64,000 nucleotides of DNA, taken from the NCBI GenBank assembly GCA_963691705.1, contig OY829538.1:34740836-34804835 (forward strand), in the 5' to 3' direction. The translations under genes and the position numbers were made by a program. Below are positions 45,695 through 56,500 of the stretch, one piece after another (within the stretch, counting starts at the first letter, position 1; every line of letters begins with the position of its first letter). The DNA comes from Viola odorata (Eukaryota > Streptophyta > Magnoliopsida > Malpighiales > Violaceae). The notes beneath the pieces are model-generated. The model saw only the letters and a program-made list of their open reading frames with translations. It searched no databases and was not told the DNA's origin.

Positions 45695-47148
45695 TCAGTT
45701 TGTGGGTGGTATGCCTACCACCTGACTTTCCACTTCGGTTGGAATTCCTTCAAAAAATGGTTTTAGTCGTTGTCCATTGACCTTGAAAATGACTCCTGTT
45801 TTTTCATTCTTGATATCAACTGCACCATGTGGGTAAATATTAGTAACAATATATGGTCATTCCCACTTAGTTTTCAATTTACTAGGAAACAATTTAAATT
45901 TAGAATTATATAAAAGGACTCTCTCCCCTGTTTGGAGATGTTTTTCAATAATTATTTTGTCGTGATACGCTTTCATCCTGGTCTTGGTGATCAAGTGATT
46001 ATCGTACGCTTGGTTCCTCAACTCCTCCAGCTCGTGGATTTGGAGTTTTCTTTCTTCTCCAGCCTTGTCATATGCCAGGTTTCATTTCCTTATTGCCCAA
46101 TAAGCCTTATGTTGCATACCCACAGGCAAATGGCAAGTCTTCCTATACACTAGTTTGTATAGGGTCATCCCTATAGACGTTTTGTAAGTTGTCCTGTACG
46201 CCCATAAAGCATCATCTAAACACTGGCTCCAGTCCCATCGATCTAGGCCAACTGTCTTAGCCAAGATCGACTTGACTTCCCTGTTTGAGACCTCCACTTG
46301 GCCATTTGTCTCAGGATGATAGGTTGTCGAAACCCTATGCGTGATGCCATACTTCTTGAAAAGTGAGTCAATAATCCTATTGCAAAAATGAGTCCCGCGA
46401 TCGCTAATGATTCCCCTAGGAACACCAAATCTATTCAAAATGTTAGATTTGAAAAATGCAATAACAATTTTAGCAACATTGTTCCTAGTAGCCTTTGCCT
46501 CTATCCATTTCGAAACATAATCTACTGCCAACAGAATATATTGATTCCCAAATGAACTAGGAAATGGCCCATAAAATCAATCCCCCATAAATCAAATATT
46601 TCGCAATTAAATATAAAGGTCATGGGCATTTGATTCCTAGAGCTTATGCTACCTATTTTCTGACAGTCTGGACATGTTTTGCAAAATGCATAGCTATCAT
46701 GAAAAATTGTGGGCCAGTAAAATCCTGATTCGAGGATTTTTAGAGCTGCTCTTCTTGCTCCAAAATGCCCACCACATGCATATGAGTGGCAGAATTTTAA
46801 AACATATGGGACTTCAATTTCAGGAATGCACCTCCTAAGCAACTGGTCTGATCCTATCTTCCAAAGATACGGATCATCCCAAACGAAATACTTACTGTCA
46901 TGCTTGATCTTTACCTTTTCTTGGCTGGTTAGGTCTCCATGATGTTTACCTGTGGCTAGGAAGTTGACAAGATCTGCATACCATAGTCTGAATTCCTTGA
47001 TCATGTATAGGTGTTCATCGGGGAACTCGTCCTTAACTGGTTCTAAATCGGTTTTGACAAAGCATCTACTTAGGTGGTCTGCAACTAGATTCTCCCTCCC
47101 TTTCTTGTCTTTAATTTCCAAATTGTATTCCTGCAAAAAAGAATCCAA
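45695..47148 (-). pseudogene. pol: Integrase of Athila-type element, frame-broken
   Basis: Zinc-binding HHCC domain (CHSYACGGHFGARRAALKIL ... FCKTCPDCQK) at about 46800-46660; first catalytic Asp in [10 protein letters not shown] near 46570; a frame change at about 46530; then [20 protein letters not shown] and [10 protein letters not shown] with the other Asp and Glu. The C-terminal module ([26 protein letters not shown]) ends at TGA 45695. The 46080-45700 part is in several frames. Confidence 0.85.
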
Positions 47149-48518
47149 CGGATCAGTCTCGGCTTAGATTCAGGTTTAGCTAAGAGATATCTCAAGGCCC
47201 CATGGTCAGAAAATACAATAACTTTTGTCCCTAACAAGTATGATCTGAACTTGTCAAGGGCAACAATTATTGCGAATAATTCCTTTTCAGTTGTGGTGTA
47301 GTTCTTCTGTGCTTCATCCATCATCTTTGAGGCGTAGTAGATCACATGTGGATCTCTACCCTTTTTCTGGCCTAGAACTGCACTGACTGCTGAGTTGCTC
47401 GCATCACACATCAGCTCGAAAGGCAGGCTCTAATCTAGTGCCTGGATTATTGGTGCCGATATCAATCTTTCTTTTATCTCATCAAAAACTTTCTGGCATG
47501 ATTCATCAAAGACGAATTCAACTTCCTTTTGTAGTAATTTGCACATAGGTTCCGTAATCTTTGAAAAATCCTTAATAAACCTACGATAAAATCCTGCGTG
47601 GCCAAGGAAACTTCTAACCTCACGCAAGCATGAGGGGTAAGGCAAACTCTTAATGACATCAATTTTAGCATGATCAACCTCAATTCCCTTTTTAGACACG
47701 ACATGACCTAAGACAATACCTTGGTCTACCATAAAATGACATTTTTCAAAATTCAGTACCAAACACTTATCCACGTATCTTTTCAAAATATTTTTCAAAT
47801 TAAATAAGCATTCATCGAAATTGTCACCATAAACGGTGAAGTCATCCATGAATACTTCAATACTCCTCTGCATATTCCGAAAAGATACTTACCATGCACC
47901 TTTGAAAGGTGGCTGGTGCGTTGCATAATCCAAAAGGCATTCGCCTATATGCAAAGGTCCCGAATGGTCAGGTGAATGTCGTCTTCTCCTGATCCTCGGG
48001 TGCAACCGGGATTTGATGAAACCCTGAATAACTGTCCAAAAAATAGTAGTGGGACTTACCAGTCAACCTCTCCACCATTTCGTCAATAAATGGCAGAGGG
48101 AAGTGATCCTTCCTTGTGACTGATTAAGCTTCCTGTAGTCGATACAGACCCTCCATCCGTTTTGGATTCTGGTTGTTCTTTTTATCCCGTCCTCTCCTTC
48201 TGTCACGGTGATTCCTGTCTTCTTTGGTACCACCTGCACAGGAGAGATCCATGAGCTATCAGAAATTGGATAAATTACTCCAACATCAAGTAATTTAATA
48301 ATTTCCTTTTTAACAACTTCCATCATTGGAGGGTTTAATCTCCTATGGGGTTGTCTAACTGTTTTCTTATCCTCTTCCACATGTATTTTGTGGGTACAGA
48401 TGGCTGAGGATATGCCCTTTATGTCTGCTAGAGTCCATCCCATCGCATCCTTGTGTTGTTTGAGAACGTCGATCAATCTGCGTTCTTCATCGCTGGAAAG
48501 CTTGGTTGAGATTATCAC
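47085..48518 (-). pseudogene. pol: Reverse transcriptase and RNase H of Athila-type element, frame-broken
   Basis: From 48518: IISTKLSSDEERRLIDVLKQ, CTHKIHVEEDKKTVRQPHRR, VQVVPKKTG and WRVCIDYRKLNQ, then a frame change near 48115. The palm motif FMDDFTVYGD lies at about 47850, followed by KNILKRYVDKCLVLNFEKC and LGHVVSKKGIEVDHAK. An in-frame stop near 47429 precedes RNase H (MCDASNSAVSAVLGQKKG, FSDHGALRYLL). Confidence 0.85.
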
Positions 48519-48533
48519 TGGTAAGGTGTTATC

Positions 48534-48806
48534 TTAGCCAAGATAGGCATATTTGAGATGGTCTGATAAGGCCTTCAGCTCCAATTCTGGTGCTTGTTCA
48601 ATGGAAGGTCGAAGCTTAGACTCTGAGGTTTGTAGAGTTTGACAAAACGAGGCTTCTGTTTGTGGTCCAACTTTGTTGAGTTCTGACACGGTTTTCTTAA
48701 GATCGTTTAGGTCGCCGATTCTATCTTCCAATTCTTCCAATTTCCTGTCCAAAATACTCCTGCTCAAGACATAATCAAGAGGGTCATTAGTGCAAACATC
48801 AATCAT
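48534..48806 (-). pseudogene. Athila protease-RT linker
   Basis: Minus-strand QAPELELKALSDHLKYAYLG is the conserved linker just before RT in Athila elements. A short gap with a stop separates it from RT at 48518. Protease and gag, expected further right, are missing. Confidence 0.7.
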
Positions 48807-49200
48807 TTCTTCAGCGATGGGTCCTCAAGAAACCATCGTTTTGTTTTCTTGTAATTCCTTCTCTGTCATGGCTTTCAAGAAAAGTAGCGTCGCAATTTTC
48901 TTCACCATAATGACAATCGCCGCTCTTTGTTCGGTTTCTGTAGCCTCTGAATTTTATTCGGGTGACCACGCCAGTTGGACCAGAATGGGTCAGGTTAACT
49001 ACAAAGTCGGTTGGGTTTCAGCTAACAAGTTCATTGTGAGTCACCCTCCAAGATCTTCATTGGGTTAAACCGAAATTTGGTCCCTGCAGTCTAATTGATT
49101 GACTTATTTCAGCCCTATGTTTTTAAAAAATAGTATTACATCCTCCCACTGTAGTTTTATGTTGGATTTCAGCCCTCACCCTAACGCCATCCAATTTTTC

Positions 49201-49280
49201 CGTCCGTTTGCGTACGTGTCATTGATTGCTGACGTGTCACCGTCCGTTTGCGTACGTGTCATTGATTGCTGACGTGTCAC
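49201..49280. repeat. Perfect 40-bp tandem duplication
   Basis: CGTCCGTTTGCGTACGTGTC plus the next 20 bases is present twice without a mismatch, at 49201-49240 and 49241-49280, in the left arm only. Confidence 0.95.
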
Positions 49281-49333
49281 GCCATGTAGGCAAAAGCCAA
49301 ACGGGTCGCAAAATGCCAAATTTTGCATGAAAT

Positions 49334-49388
49334 AGGACTTGAACCCACGACCTCATGGTTTCTTGTGCACTACCAACTGAGCTAGACT
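49334..49388 (-). pseudogene. tRNA-like fragment (Lys-like), decayed
   Basis: On the minus strand TCTAGCTCAGTTGGTAG (D arm, A box) and GTCGTGGGTTCAAGTCC (T arm, B box) are kept, but the anticodon arm between them is shortened and unpaired. Confidence 0.6.
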
Positions 49389-49458
49389 AATTGATTGTTA
49401 ACATTTTAATAAAATCTGACTATTACCTCCTATATTTTTCAACAAGCACCAGCAAAAG

Positions 49459-49529
49459 AGCTGAAGTGGGGCTCGAACCCACGACATCATGGTTAAGAGC
49501 CTTACGCTCTACCAACTGAGTTAGATGGC
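49459..49529 (-). pseudogene. tRNA-Lys(CUU)-like sequence
   Basis: Minus strand: ACTCAGTTGGTAGAGC D arm, anticodon loop CTCTTAA (CTT, Lys) and a perfect T arm GTGGGTTCGAGCCCCAC. The acceptor ends do not pair, so it is a pseudo-tRNA, closely similar to plant tRNA-Lys. Confidence 0.75.
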
Positions 49530-49647
49530 TTCTGTGTTAACACTTTAATAAAATCTGACTATTACCTCCCATGTTTTCAACAATAACAGCAGTACAAATA
49601 TTTTTACTAATAAAATCTAACTATTAAATTAATGGAATAAATAATTT

Positions 49648-49759
49648 ATGGGTGGGCTATTAGTACTTCTAATTATTAGTTATAATCAATTTGTCCATTA
49701 AAATTTAAATATATAAAATAAATGCGAATAAATAATTGCAGTACTAATAGCCCACCCAT
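49648..49759. repeat. Perfect 20-base inverted repeat with 72-base loop
   Basis: ATGGGTGGGCTATTAGTACT at 49648-49667 and its exact complement at 49740-49759, in the centre of the element. It may be an inner MITE or a hairpin. Confidence 0.8.
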
Positions 49760-49970
49760 AACTAAATTTATATATAATAAATATATGAACAAAACATATA
49801 TATCTTATTTGAAAACTTAAATATTAATAATTTTATAATAAAATTTAAATATTTAACAACATAATAATTAATAATTTAAAACAACCTCGGGTCGAGAGAT
49901 GATCATATTGTTGGTGTTATTATTGAAAAAGATGGGAGATAATAGTCAGAGTTTATTAAATTAACAAAGA

Positions 49971-50043
49971 AGTTGTCCAACTCAGTTGGTAGAGCGCATG
50001 GCTTTGAACCATGACGTTGTGGGTTCGAGCCCCACTTTTGCTC
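49971..50043 (+). pseudogene. tRNA-like sequence in right arm (Lys-derived, anticodon loop CTTTGAA)
   Basis: D arm ACTCAGTTGGTAGAGC, a perfectly paired anticodon stem CATGG/CCATG with loop CTTTGAA (nominal anticodon TTG), and T arm GTGGGTTCGAGCCCCAC at 50018-50034. The acceptor stem is unpaired. A TTTT run follows directly (50036), as at a Pol III terminator. Confidence 0.7.
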
Positions 50044-50329
50044 TTTTGCTGGTGTTCTTGTTGAAGGATGGCGTTAGAGTGATGGGTGAGGGCTGAAATC
50101 CAACATAAAACTACAGTGAAAGGATGTAATACTACTTTTTAAAAACAAATGGCTGAAATAAGTCAATCAATTAGACTGCAGGGACCAAATTTCGATTTAA
50201 CCCATCTTCATTCGTGCAAAACTTATTCGCCAATCGCAACTTACAGAATGGGATCCGATACCAGTCACTCTTGCCAGTCCGGGACACTACTACTTCACCT
50301 GCGGATGGATGACTGATCCATGAACTCGG

Positions 50330-50566
50330 ATGATAAGAGGTACACGTCACAAGACCACGCCGGCCAGTTCCACTAAAGATGTAATAGTTAATGCTTCACT
50401 ATTTCACTACATGATATCACATATGCACAGTTGCTACAACACCTATAGATAGATACATGGAAGTTTCTTACACGGTAGAGGCCAGCTAAATACCAAGATA
50501 AGATTACAAAGCTACCAAATGTCTCCCCTGCACTAATTAGATCTCTACTTTCCTATGGTTATTCCT
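50330..50566 (-). other. Probable 3' UTR of the RLT-type gene
   Basis: It lies directly after the stop codon and before the phytocyanin remnant, with no coding potential. The poly(A) site was not determined. Confidence 0.5.
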
Positions 50567-53500
50567 CTAATCACTGTAATCTGAAGATGTAGATCCAGTA
50601 CCATCATCTGGGCCCCCAATTGGTTCACCATGTCCATGCCTAATTTCATCCGCGTCCGACTCCTCATTCATATATTCCTCAACATCCAAGTCTGCTTCCT
50701 CGTTATCTACGTCGTCATAATCATCTTCGTTTGCATCAATATTATTATAATCACTTCCCTCTAGCATGTCATTAGACTTGCCACTAAAACCACCGGCATA
50801 ACCATCAACTACCAAATTATCGTATTCATCTCCTGTTCCTTGGCCATTCTCATCCTCAAACTCAGATCTGTCTGAGCTACTGGCATGTCCAGCAGGCTCT
50901 GCTAGAAACCTTGATGGATCACCACTCCACTCATCCCTCATTAACCCCCGTGATGAATTTGCATAAAGTGATTCCTTGGGGACTGCCTCTTTGGGATCAA
51001 CCTCAGCTGCTCTCTTGACCAATTTCTGCCTGCTCCTAACACTGCGACGTCCACGCTTACGACCTGATCGCCCTCGCGATTTCCCTTTCCATGTCAGTAC
51101 CTGCCCTAATCTGTCAGTGTTAGTCGTGGTGCTTCTCTTGCCAGATTCTATCATAGAACTAACCCTCTTTCGCGATTTGCCACCACGGGTACGGCCTTGA
51201 GCTCTGCCACGATTCCCTCGAGCACGACCACGACCTACTGCAGATAATTCAATCCCTACTTCAACCCAGTTGTCCTCTTGTAACAATCCGGTTTGGTGGG
51301 GAGTCTCTCTGGTTTCAGCATGATAGTTGTTCCTTGTGACAGCATACTTCAGTGGAGGCTTTTAAGAATCAAAGGAAAAAAGTGTCAAACAGCAAATGGA
51401 AAGACAGATTTAGCATCAAACAAAAAATCGATCTATCCTTGTAAGGCCCTCAATTTTGTTTTAAAGCTATTCTACTTTGTTTCTCTAGGAGACATCAAGA
51501 TAAGAATTCTACACTCCTTGTTGAATTATGAGCTTTGGCGTGGGATTAAATCACTACTAGCATCTGATTTGTAGTTCATGAAAATGTATATCAACTCACT
51601 GGGATGACACCAAATATTACCCAGAAGTTAAACATGTATTTGATTCATTTCTCTCAATTGAAATACACCACCGCATCTTATTTGGGATTAAACTAGCAAC
51701 ACAGAGAAGGATTACTCACAAATGAGTCCCCAGCGCTCTTGTCCTTCTGAGACTCGATCTTCTGATTTACCATGTAGGAGATGGATGCATCAAACTCCAT
51801 AAGCCGTAGAGCTAGAGCAGCTGTTGTATGTGGTAACCATGGAAGTGTGGGAGCTGCTTCTTTGCTCTCGAGTGACCCGGAAAAACCCAAAAGTTCACTG
51901 GTGGTTTCATAATTAGATGACATATAATCCCTCTTAATACCACTTTCCAACAATGTCAGAACCTGGAGATGCAATATACATAGTACACGTGAACAAGTTC
52001 CCAAGTTTTTTTTTTTTTTTTTTTGAAAAATTGAACAGAAAATGGGATCATTTTGCTTAGATGCTTATGAAAATTAGAACAAAACTACTCTTGACGTAAA
52101 ATCTGTAACATAAGTAGTAATCAGATATATCAGGAGAACAAGAAACTAAACTAGCCTTTGCTGCTGAGTACACTAATGACATGTCACAGTTTCATCTCTG
52201 GCAATACACTTTAAAAAGTCCATATAAATTGTTTTGTTCGTGCTTGTTTTATTGACAATAAATAAAAGGAAAAAAAATGAACAATCCCACTTCATTATAT
52301 TGAGATGATACAAAATGACAAATTTTTACTTCATTGTTATAATCTAAAACACTAAACTCTTATATAGGACCTTAGGAAAAACCAAATTAACATGTGAAAC
52401 AGATTCTGACACCTTATAAATCCATAAATATCCTGGAACAACGTAATTTTTGTTAACATGTCAAAACCAAACAAAAAAAATATGTCAAGTAGGAGGGAGA
52501 GGATTCAAGATTCTAATTTTTTCATTTATATATGAGTTTTAAACTTTCTTTTAGGTAGGAGGAGAAAATCAAATGATTAACTTTCTAGCTTTCATGCAAA
52601 ATGAGTGAGAGTGTTTTCTTCTTCATTTTCCCCTTTTACTGTTGATATGTAAATGAATGTGAAGATGATTGTCCGTTTTTATTATAATAGACAGGAAGCA
52701 AATAACGCGAAATCAATGGACAAATAGTACATGGTATTTGAATTTTGAACTACATCAGGAGATGTTTTTTGAGGTACTACGTACACAATGTTATAGGAAA
52801 GCTAGCATGTTTTTTCAAAATTCAAACGGAAAGGCTTCATGGATTAAGAAAAATGAAAAAAAAAAAACTAATCACTTGAACATTGCTTTCATTTTTAGTT
52901 ATCGTTGTAAATCAATGGACAAAAGAAGGACATGAACTTTTTTGAGTAATATGGGCAATACTATAGCTAAAAGCTATAGCATTTCTTGAAATTCAAAGGA
53001 GAAAAACTTGATGAATAAGAAAAGGTAAAACAGTGTTCGACAGAGTGTTGAAATTTTTTATTTCATAAATTCTATCCTCAATTTGACACCTCATATATGG
53101 TATCAGGTGATGATAAAAGATTTATGCAGTTTGATGTAATTCCATTAATCCTTCACAATGGAGAGAATTGGTTTCTTTCTGCTTTTAGTATTCTACCCAC
53201 CCATGTTTAATTTGATTTCTTGTTATGCCTTCCAGTTGAACTTGATTCCAAGTAGATATGATGAATAAAGTATTAAAAAGTAAGACGCACATGTCAATGG
53301 AAAAGGTGAACTAGCAAACTGTATGCCCCCCTGGTTGTGGTTGCAAACATGAATATGTTTGGTAAACACATTATGGTAGCCCTCAACCACAATTTAGTCC
53401 ATTAGCTGTATTTTGGATAGTCATGTCAAGTGCTGCTTTTAAAAAATTACTATTTTTTTAAAATGATGACACTTAAATTTCATTTTCCTCATTTATTTTA

Positions 53501-56500
53501 TAATTCAAACCATCACCAAATCATTAACATGTAAGTCTTCTCATATACTTTTATTTGCATTTTTCCCTTAGTAGTTTGTTGAAAAAATAATTAATTATTC
53601 TATTCATTTTATGTGTAATCTTAATTAAAATGTTTTGGTATGAAATATAACTATCCCACACAAAATAGTAAACAGCGTCTTATACCTTTTTTTATCATTT
53701 TATATTTTAACAGCATTTTACTAAATAGTTTAACTAAACACTTTAATAACTTTTGCAAACATCAATTTTATCAATTGCACAACAACGCAATGCATGGCAC
53801 AGCAATACAATACTGGGGTTAAAGAGACCCTTATATTGATGAGCAACAATTCAGTAGTAAAACAAGGCCAATGTATACCTGAAGTAAGTCTTCAGCTGAT
53901 GATGAGGACTGCAGCTTCAGACCCCATGATTTCCGATAATTGTTGGTCCAAACAGGGTGAAGAGCTTCTGGCAGAAACGAGACCTGCCAACCCACAGATT
54001 TACAGCATAGATGGTAAGTTGCATTTTAAACAAAAAAGAAATAAAGAGAAGGAAATTTGCAATCTTAGTAAGAGAAATAATTAATGCAGCAAAAACATCA
54101 AAGGAGCTTATACCTCAATCAAAGCTAACTGCCATCTAAGTATTCTGATCCTTAGTGGAGAAGTTAAGCCACAAAAAGTATAGTCAGAGTCCATTTTTAG
54201 TTTCCGCTCGCAGTAAACCACATGTTCAGAAAAACTCAAGGCACCCACGGAAGCACCATATGTCTTATGGCACGAAGAACAGTGATTATCTTCATAAAAA
54301 TAAATGTCACGGCAATCATCACAAACACTGAGCAGTTCTCGGCATCTCTTTTTCCCATACTTACTGCCGCATAATACCAAAGAATTAGAGCTCTCTTTCC
54401 ACATCCACTTCTCAAAATCTCGATATCTCTTCACAGCAAGACTTCTCTCAGATTCATTCCTTCCAATTTCAATAGCAAAAGATGTTGAAGTCTCAGACGC
54501 ACCAGCATCTGAAACACTGCTGCTTGGGCTATCAATAGCAGAGCTGGAATCGGGGCCAGCCACCATTACAGGAGCTTCAGTTTTAACAGAATCTGAGACT
54601 CTTCTTTGCTGGTGCATGTTAAGTCCTACCCTGTTCTTCCTCACAGTTTCCTTAAAGGTCATCTCAACCTTTTGCAACATTGTCTGCAAATGGAATTCTC
54701 TAAACCCTCGCACATCCAAAGATGCCAATAGAGCATCAAAAACCTGAAAAACAACTATGAAAATTGTCAACAAACAAAGCATGAGGAAAGATATGCATGT
54801 AGGAAGTTGTACAGCATATTAAATCCACTAGCCACGCTTTCAGGGTCACAAAAGTTGTCAATGTCTAGATCAAGTAACTTTTATATTGTATTAGATCTGT
54901 GCAAGACAAAATATCACATATAGCGGACACCAGTTACCTATGATACCACAGACACTTAAGAGCAAGGAGCATGCCATGGCTGCTCAACAGTCAATATGAA
55001 TTATTCGTTCATATATATTAAAGTTTAAGTAATGAACTTCAAGTTTACATTCCACAAGCACATCAGGTGCATGTGTGCCAACAACACCAACTCAATAAGC
55101 CACATTTCATACTACATAGGCATATGAAGATAAAGAAGTAATTCAAGATCCTACCTCTTCGGAATCAATCAGTCTCCAGCGACCATCATGTAACTCAACA
55201 AAGATCCTGCCACTGCCAGGATCATTGTGAGATGCAGATGCAATAAACTGCCAGTACCGATTGCGCCTGCGATCCTGACCAAGAGGCAATGATCTGTACA
55301 CGTACATCTCTTCTGCCTTTTGACCAACCAAAGATTTTAGCTGTGAGCGTGACCTTTCAGCAATAAGTCCTGGATGCTGATATGGAGCATGTTCTGGACC
55401 AGCAGAGAAATCTTGCATTTGCAGGTTGCTTTCAGAAGGCAAATTATTAATATAATTCAAGTCATTCTGCATGTCACATGCTTGTTCTTTCTGAACAGAA
55501 ACTTTCACTGACATCTCATTGCTTTTGTCATCAGTAGTCATCAATGGGCTTTGCTTACTCTCTGCTGCAGAAAGTGCATGGCTAGGTTCCATCTTATTCC
55601 CAAGAAATGGAGGAAAATGCATCTTCATTACATACTCCTCTTTCATACGACGCTTGTCAAGTTGTGTGTCTGCCCACATTTGCTTCTTTAGAGCATTTGC
55701 TGCTTCTAGACGTTCCTGAAAAAGTTTTTATATGAGATCAGAGACAAATAATCAAGCATGATTTTAGAATTAGCCAGAAGAAACAAACAAAACGATACCT
55801 CGAGAACAACACGAATTGAGTTCCCCTCAATTGCCACACCAATCAGAGCCACAAGAGCGTTAAGACGCTCTTCAACACTCAGATCAGAGTACTCCGCCTC
55901 CATAAGTCCCTGAAGCCACGATTCACCAGGATTGCTTTCATCAATATCCATAGCTTCTTCCCCAAGTTTATCACATATTCCAGAAACATTTACAGATTGA
56001 TCATTGGAAGCACCAACACCTTCTAACTGAGAAATGCCTTCAGAATTCAGTGAAGGCACATCCTCGCCACCATTCTCAAGGCCAACTTCTGGAGTTTTGG
56101 TAACACCATCATCCTCCCTTCCATTTCTTTGGACAGTTATGTTAAATTTATTTGCTTCCGGGGAATTGTGAGCCTCCTTCTTAGGGTTTAACTCTGCACC
56201 TAAATCATCAATCTCAGGATCTTCCGCCACATCGCTTCCAGAATCATCATCTCTCTCCGCATCATCAGCATCATCTCCATCTACAAAACCACTTTTAAAG
56301 ATTCGAATCCTCTCTCCGGCAGCAGAAAGTATTGCCTCAGCATCAGCTGGATCCTTTCTATAGGCAGTGCGTACACAATATGTTGATGGAGCAGTTCTCT
56401 CAAAAAGTTTAGAATCCCTAGACAAAGCAGCAGCTATCGACGCTTCTGGTGTTTTACTTGTTGTGAGATCCCGCAGTCCAGATTTCTTTAATCAAAACAT

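Larger units (their letters stand above)
40357..48830 (-). mobile_element. Athila-type LTR retrotransposon, 5'-truncated (gag and 5' LTR missing)
   Basis: Minus-strand order: protease-RT linker, RT, RNase H, integrase, a second ORF downstream of integrase, polypurine tract, 3' LTR. The signature GGAGGCAACCC after the integrase stop (about 45640), the FMDDF catalytic box and the AAGTGTGGGGAGATT tract before the LTR are typical of Athila. Several frameshifts and stops are present. The junction to the phytocyanin pseudogene is near 48830. Confidence 0.85.
49062..50203. mobile_element. Non-autonomous Mutator-like element with 9-bp target duplication and tRNA-like sequences in its arms
   Basis: The ends GGGTTAAACCGAAATTTGG and (reversed) GGGTTAAATCGAAATTTGG are flanked by ATCTTCATT at 49053-49061 and 50204-50212, a perfect 9-bp duplication typical of Mutator. 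The outer 110 bases of both arms are nearly identical. Both arms contain a tRNA-Lys-like sequence at their inner part; the left arm has a second, more decayed one and a perfect 40-bp tandem duplication that the right arm lacks. No transposase. Confidence 0.85.
48868..50323 (+). pseudogene. Phytocyanin (plastocyanin-like) pseudogene split by a transposon
   Basis: ATG at 48868 opens MAFKKSSVAIFFTIMTIAAL with a typical secretory signal peptide, then WTRMGQVNYKVGWVSANKFI, the start of a plant blue-copper (phytocyanin) domain. The frame is interrupted at 49062 by a 1.14-kb transposon. After it, SCKTYSPIATYRMGSDT and, in another frame, LASPGHYYFTCGWMTDP-stop match the family C-terminal half. The segment with the first copper-binding His is deleted, and the final GHC/Met region is lost at the stop. 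It cannot make a working copper protein. Confidence 0.8.

Noticed and set aside
49459..50043. Functional tRNA genes for Lys or Gln
   Set aside because: D and T arms are intact but none of the three copies has a paired acceptor stem, and all lie in transposon arms.
52005..52024. T-run in an RLT intron as a retroposon poly(A) tail
   Set aside because: No target duplication or SINE/LINE body adjoins it; it is probably the polypyrimidine context of an intron.
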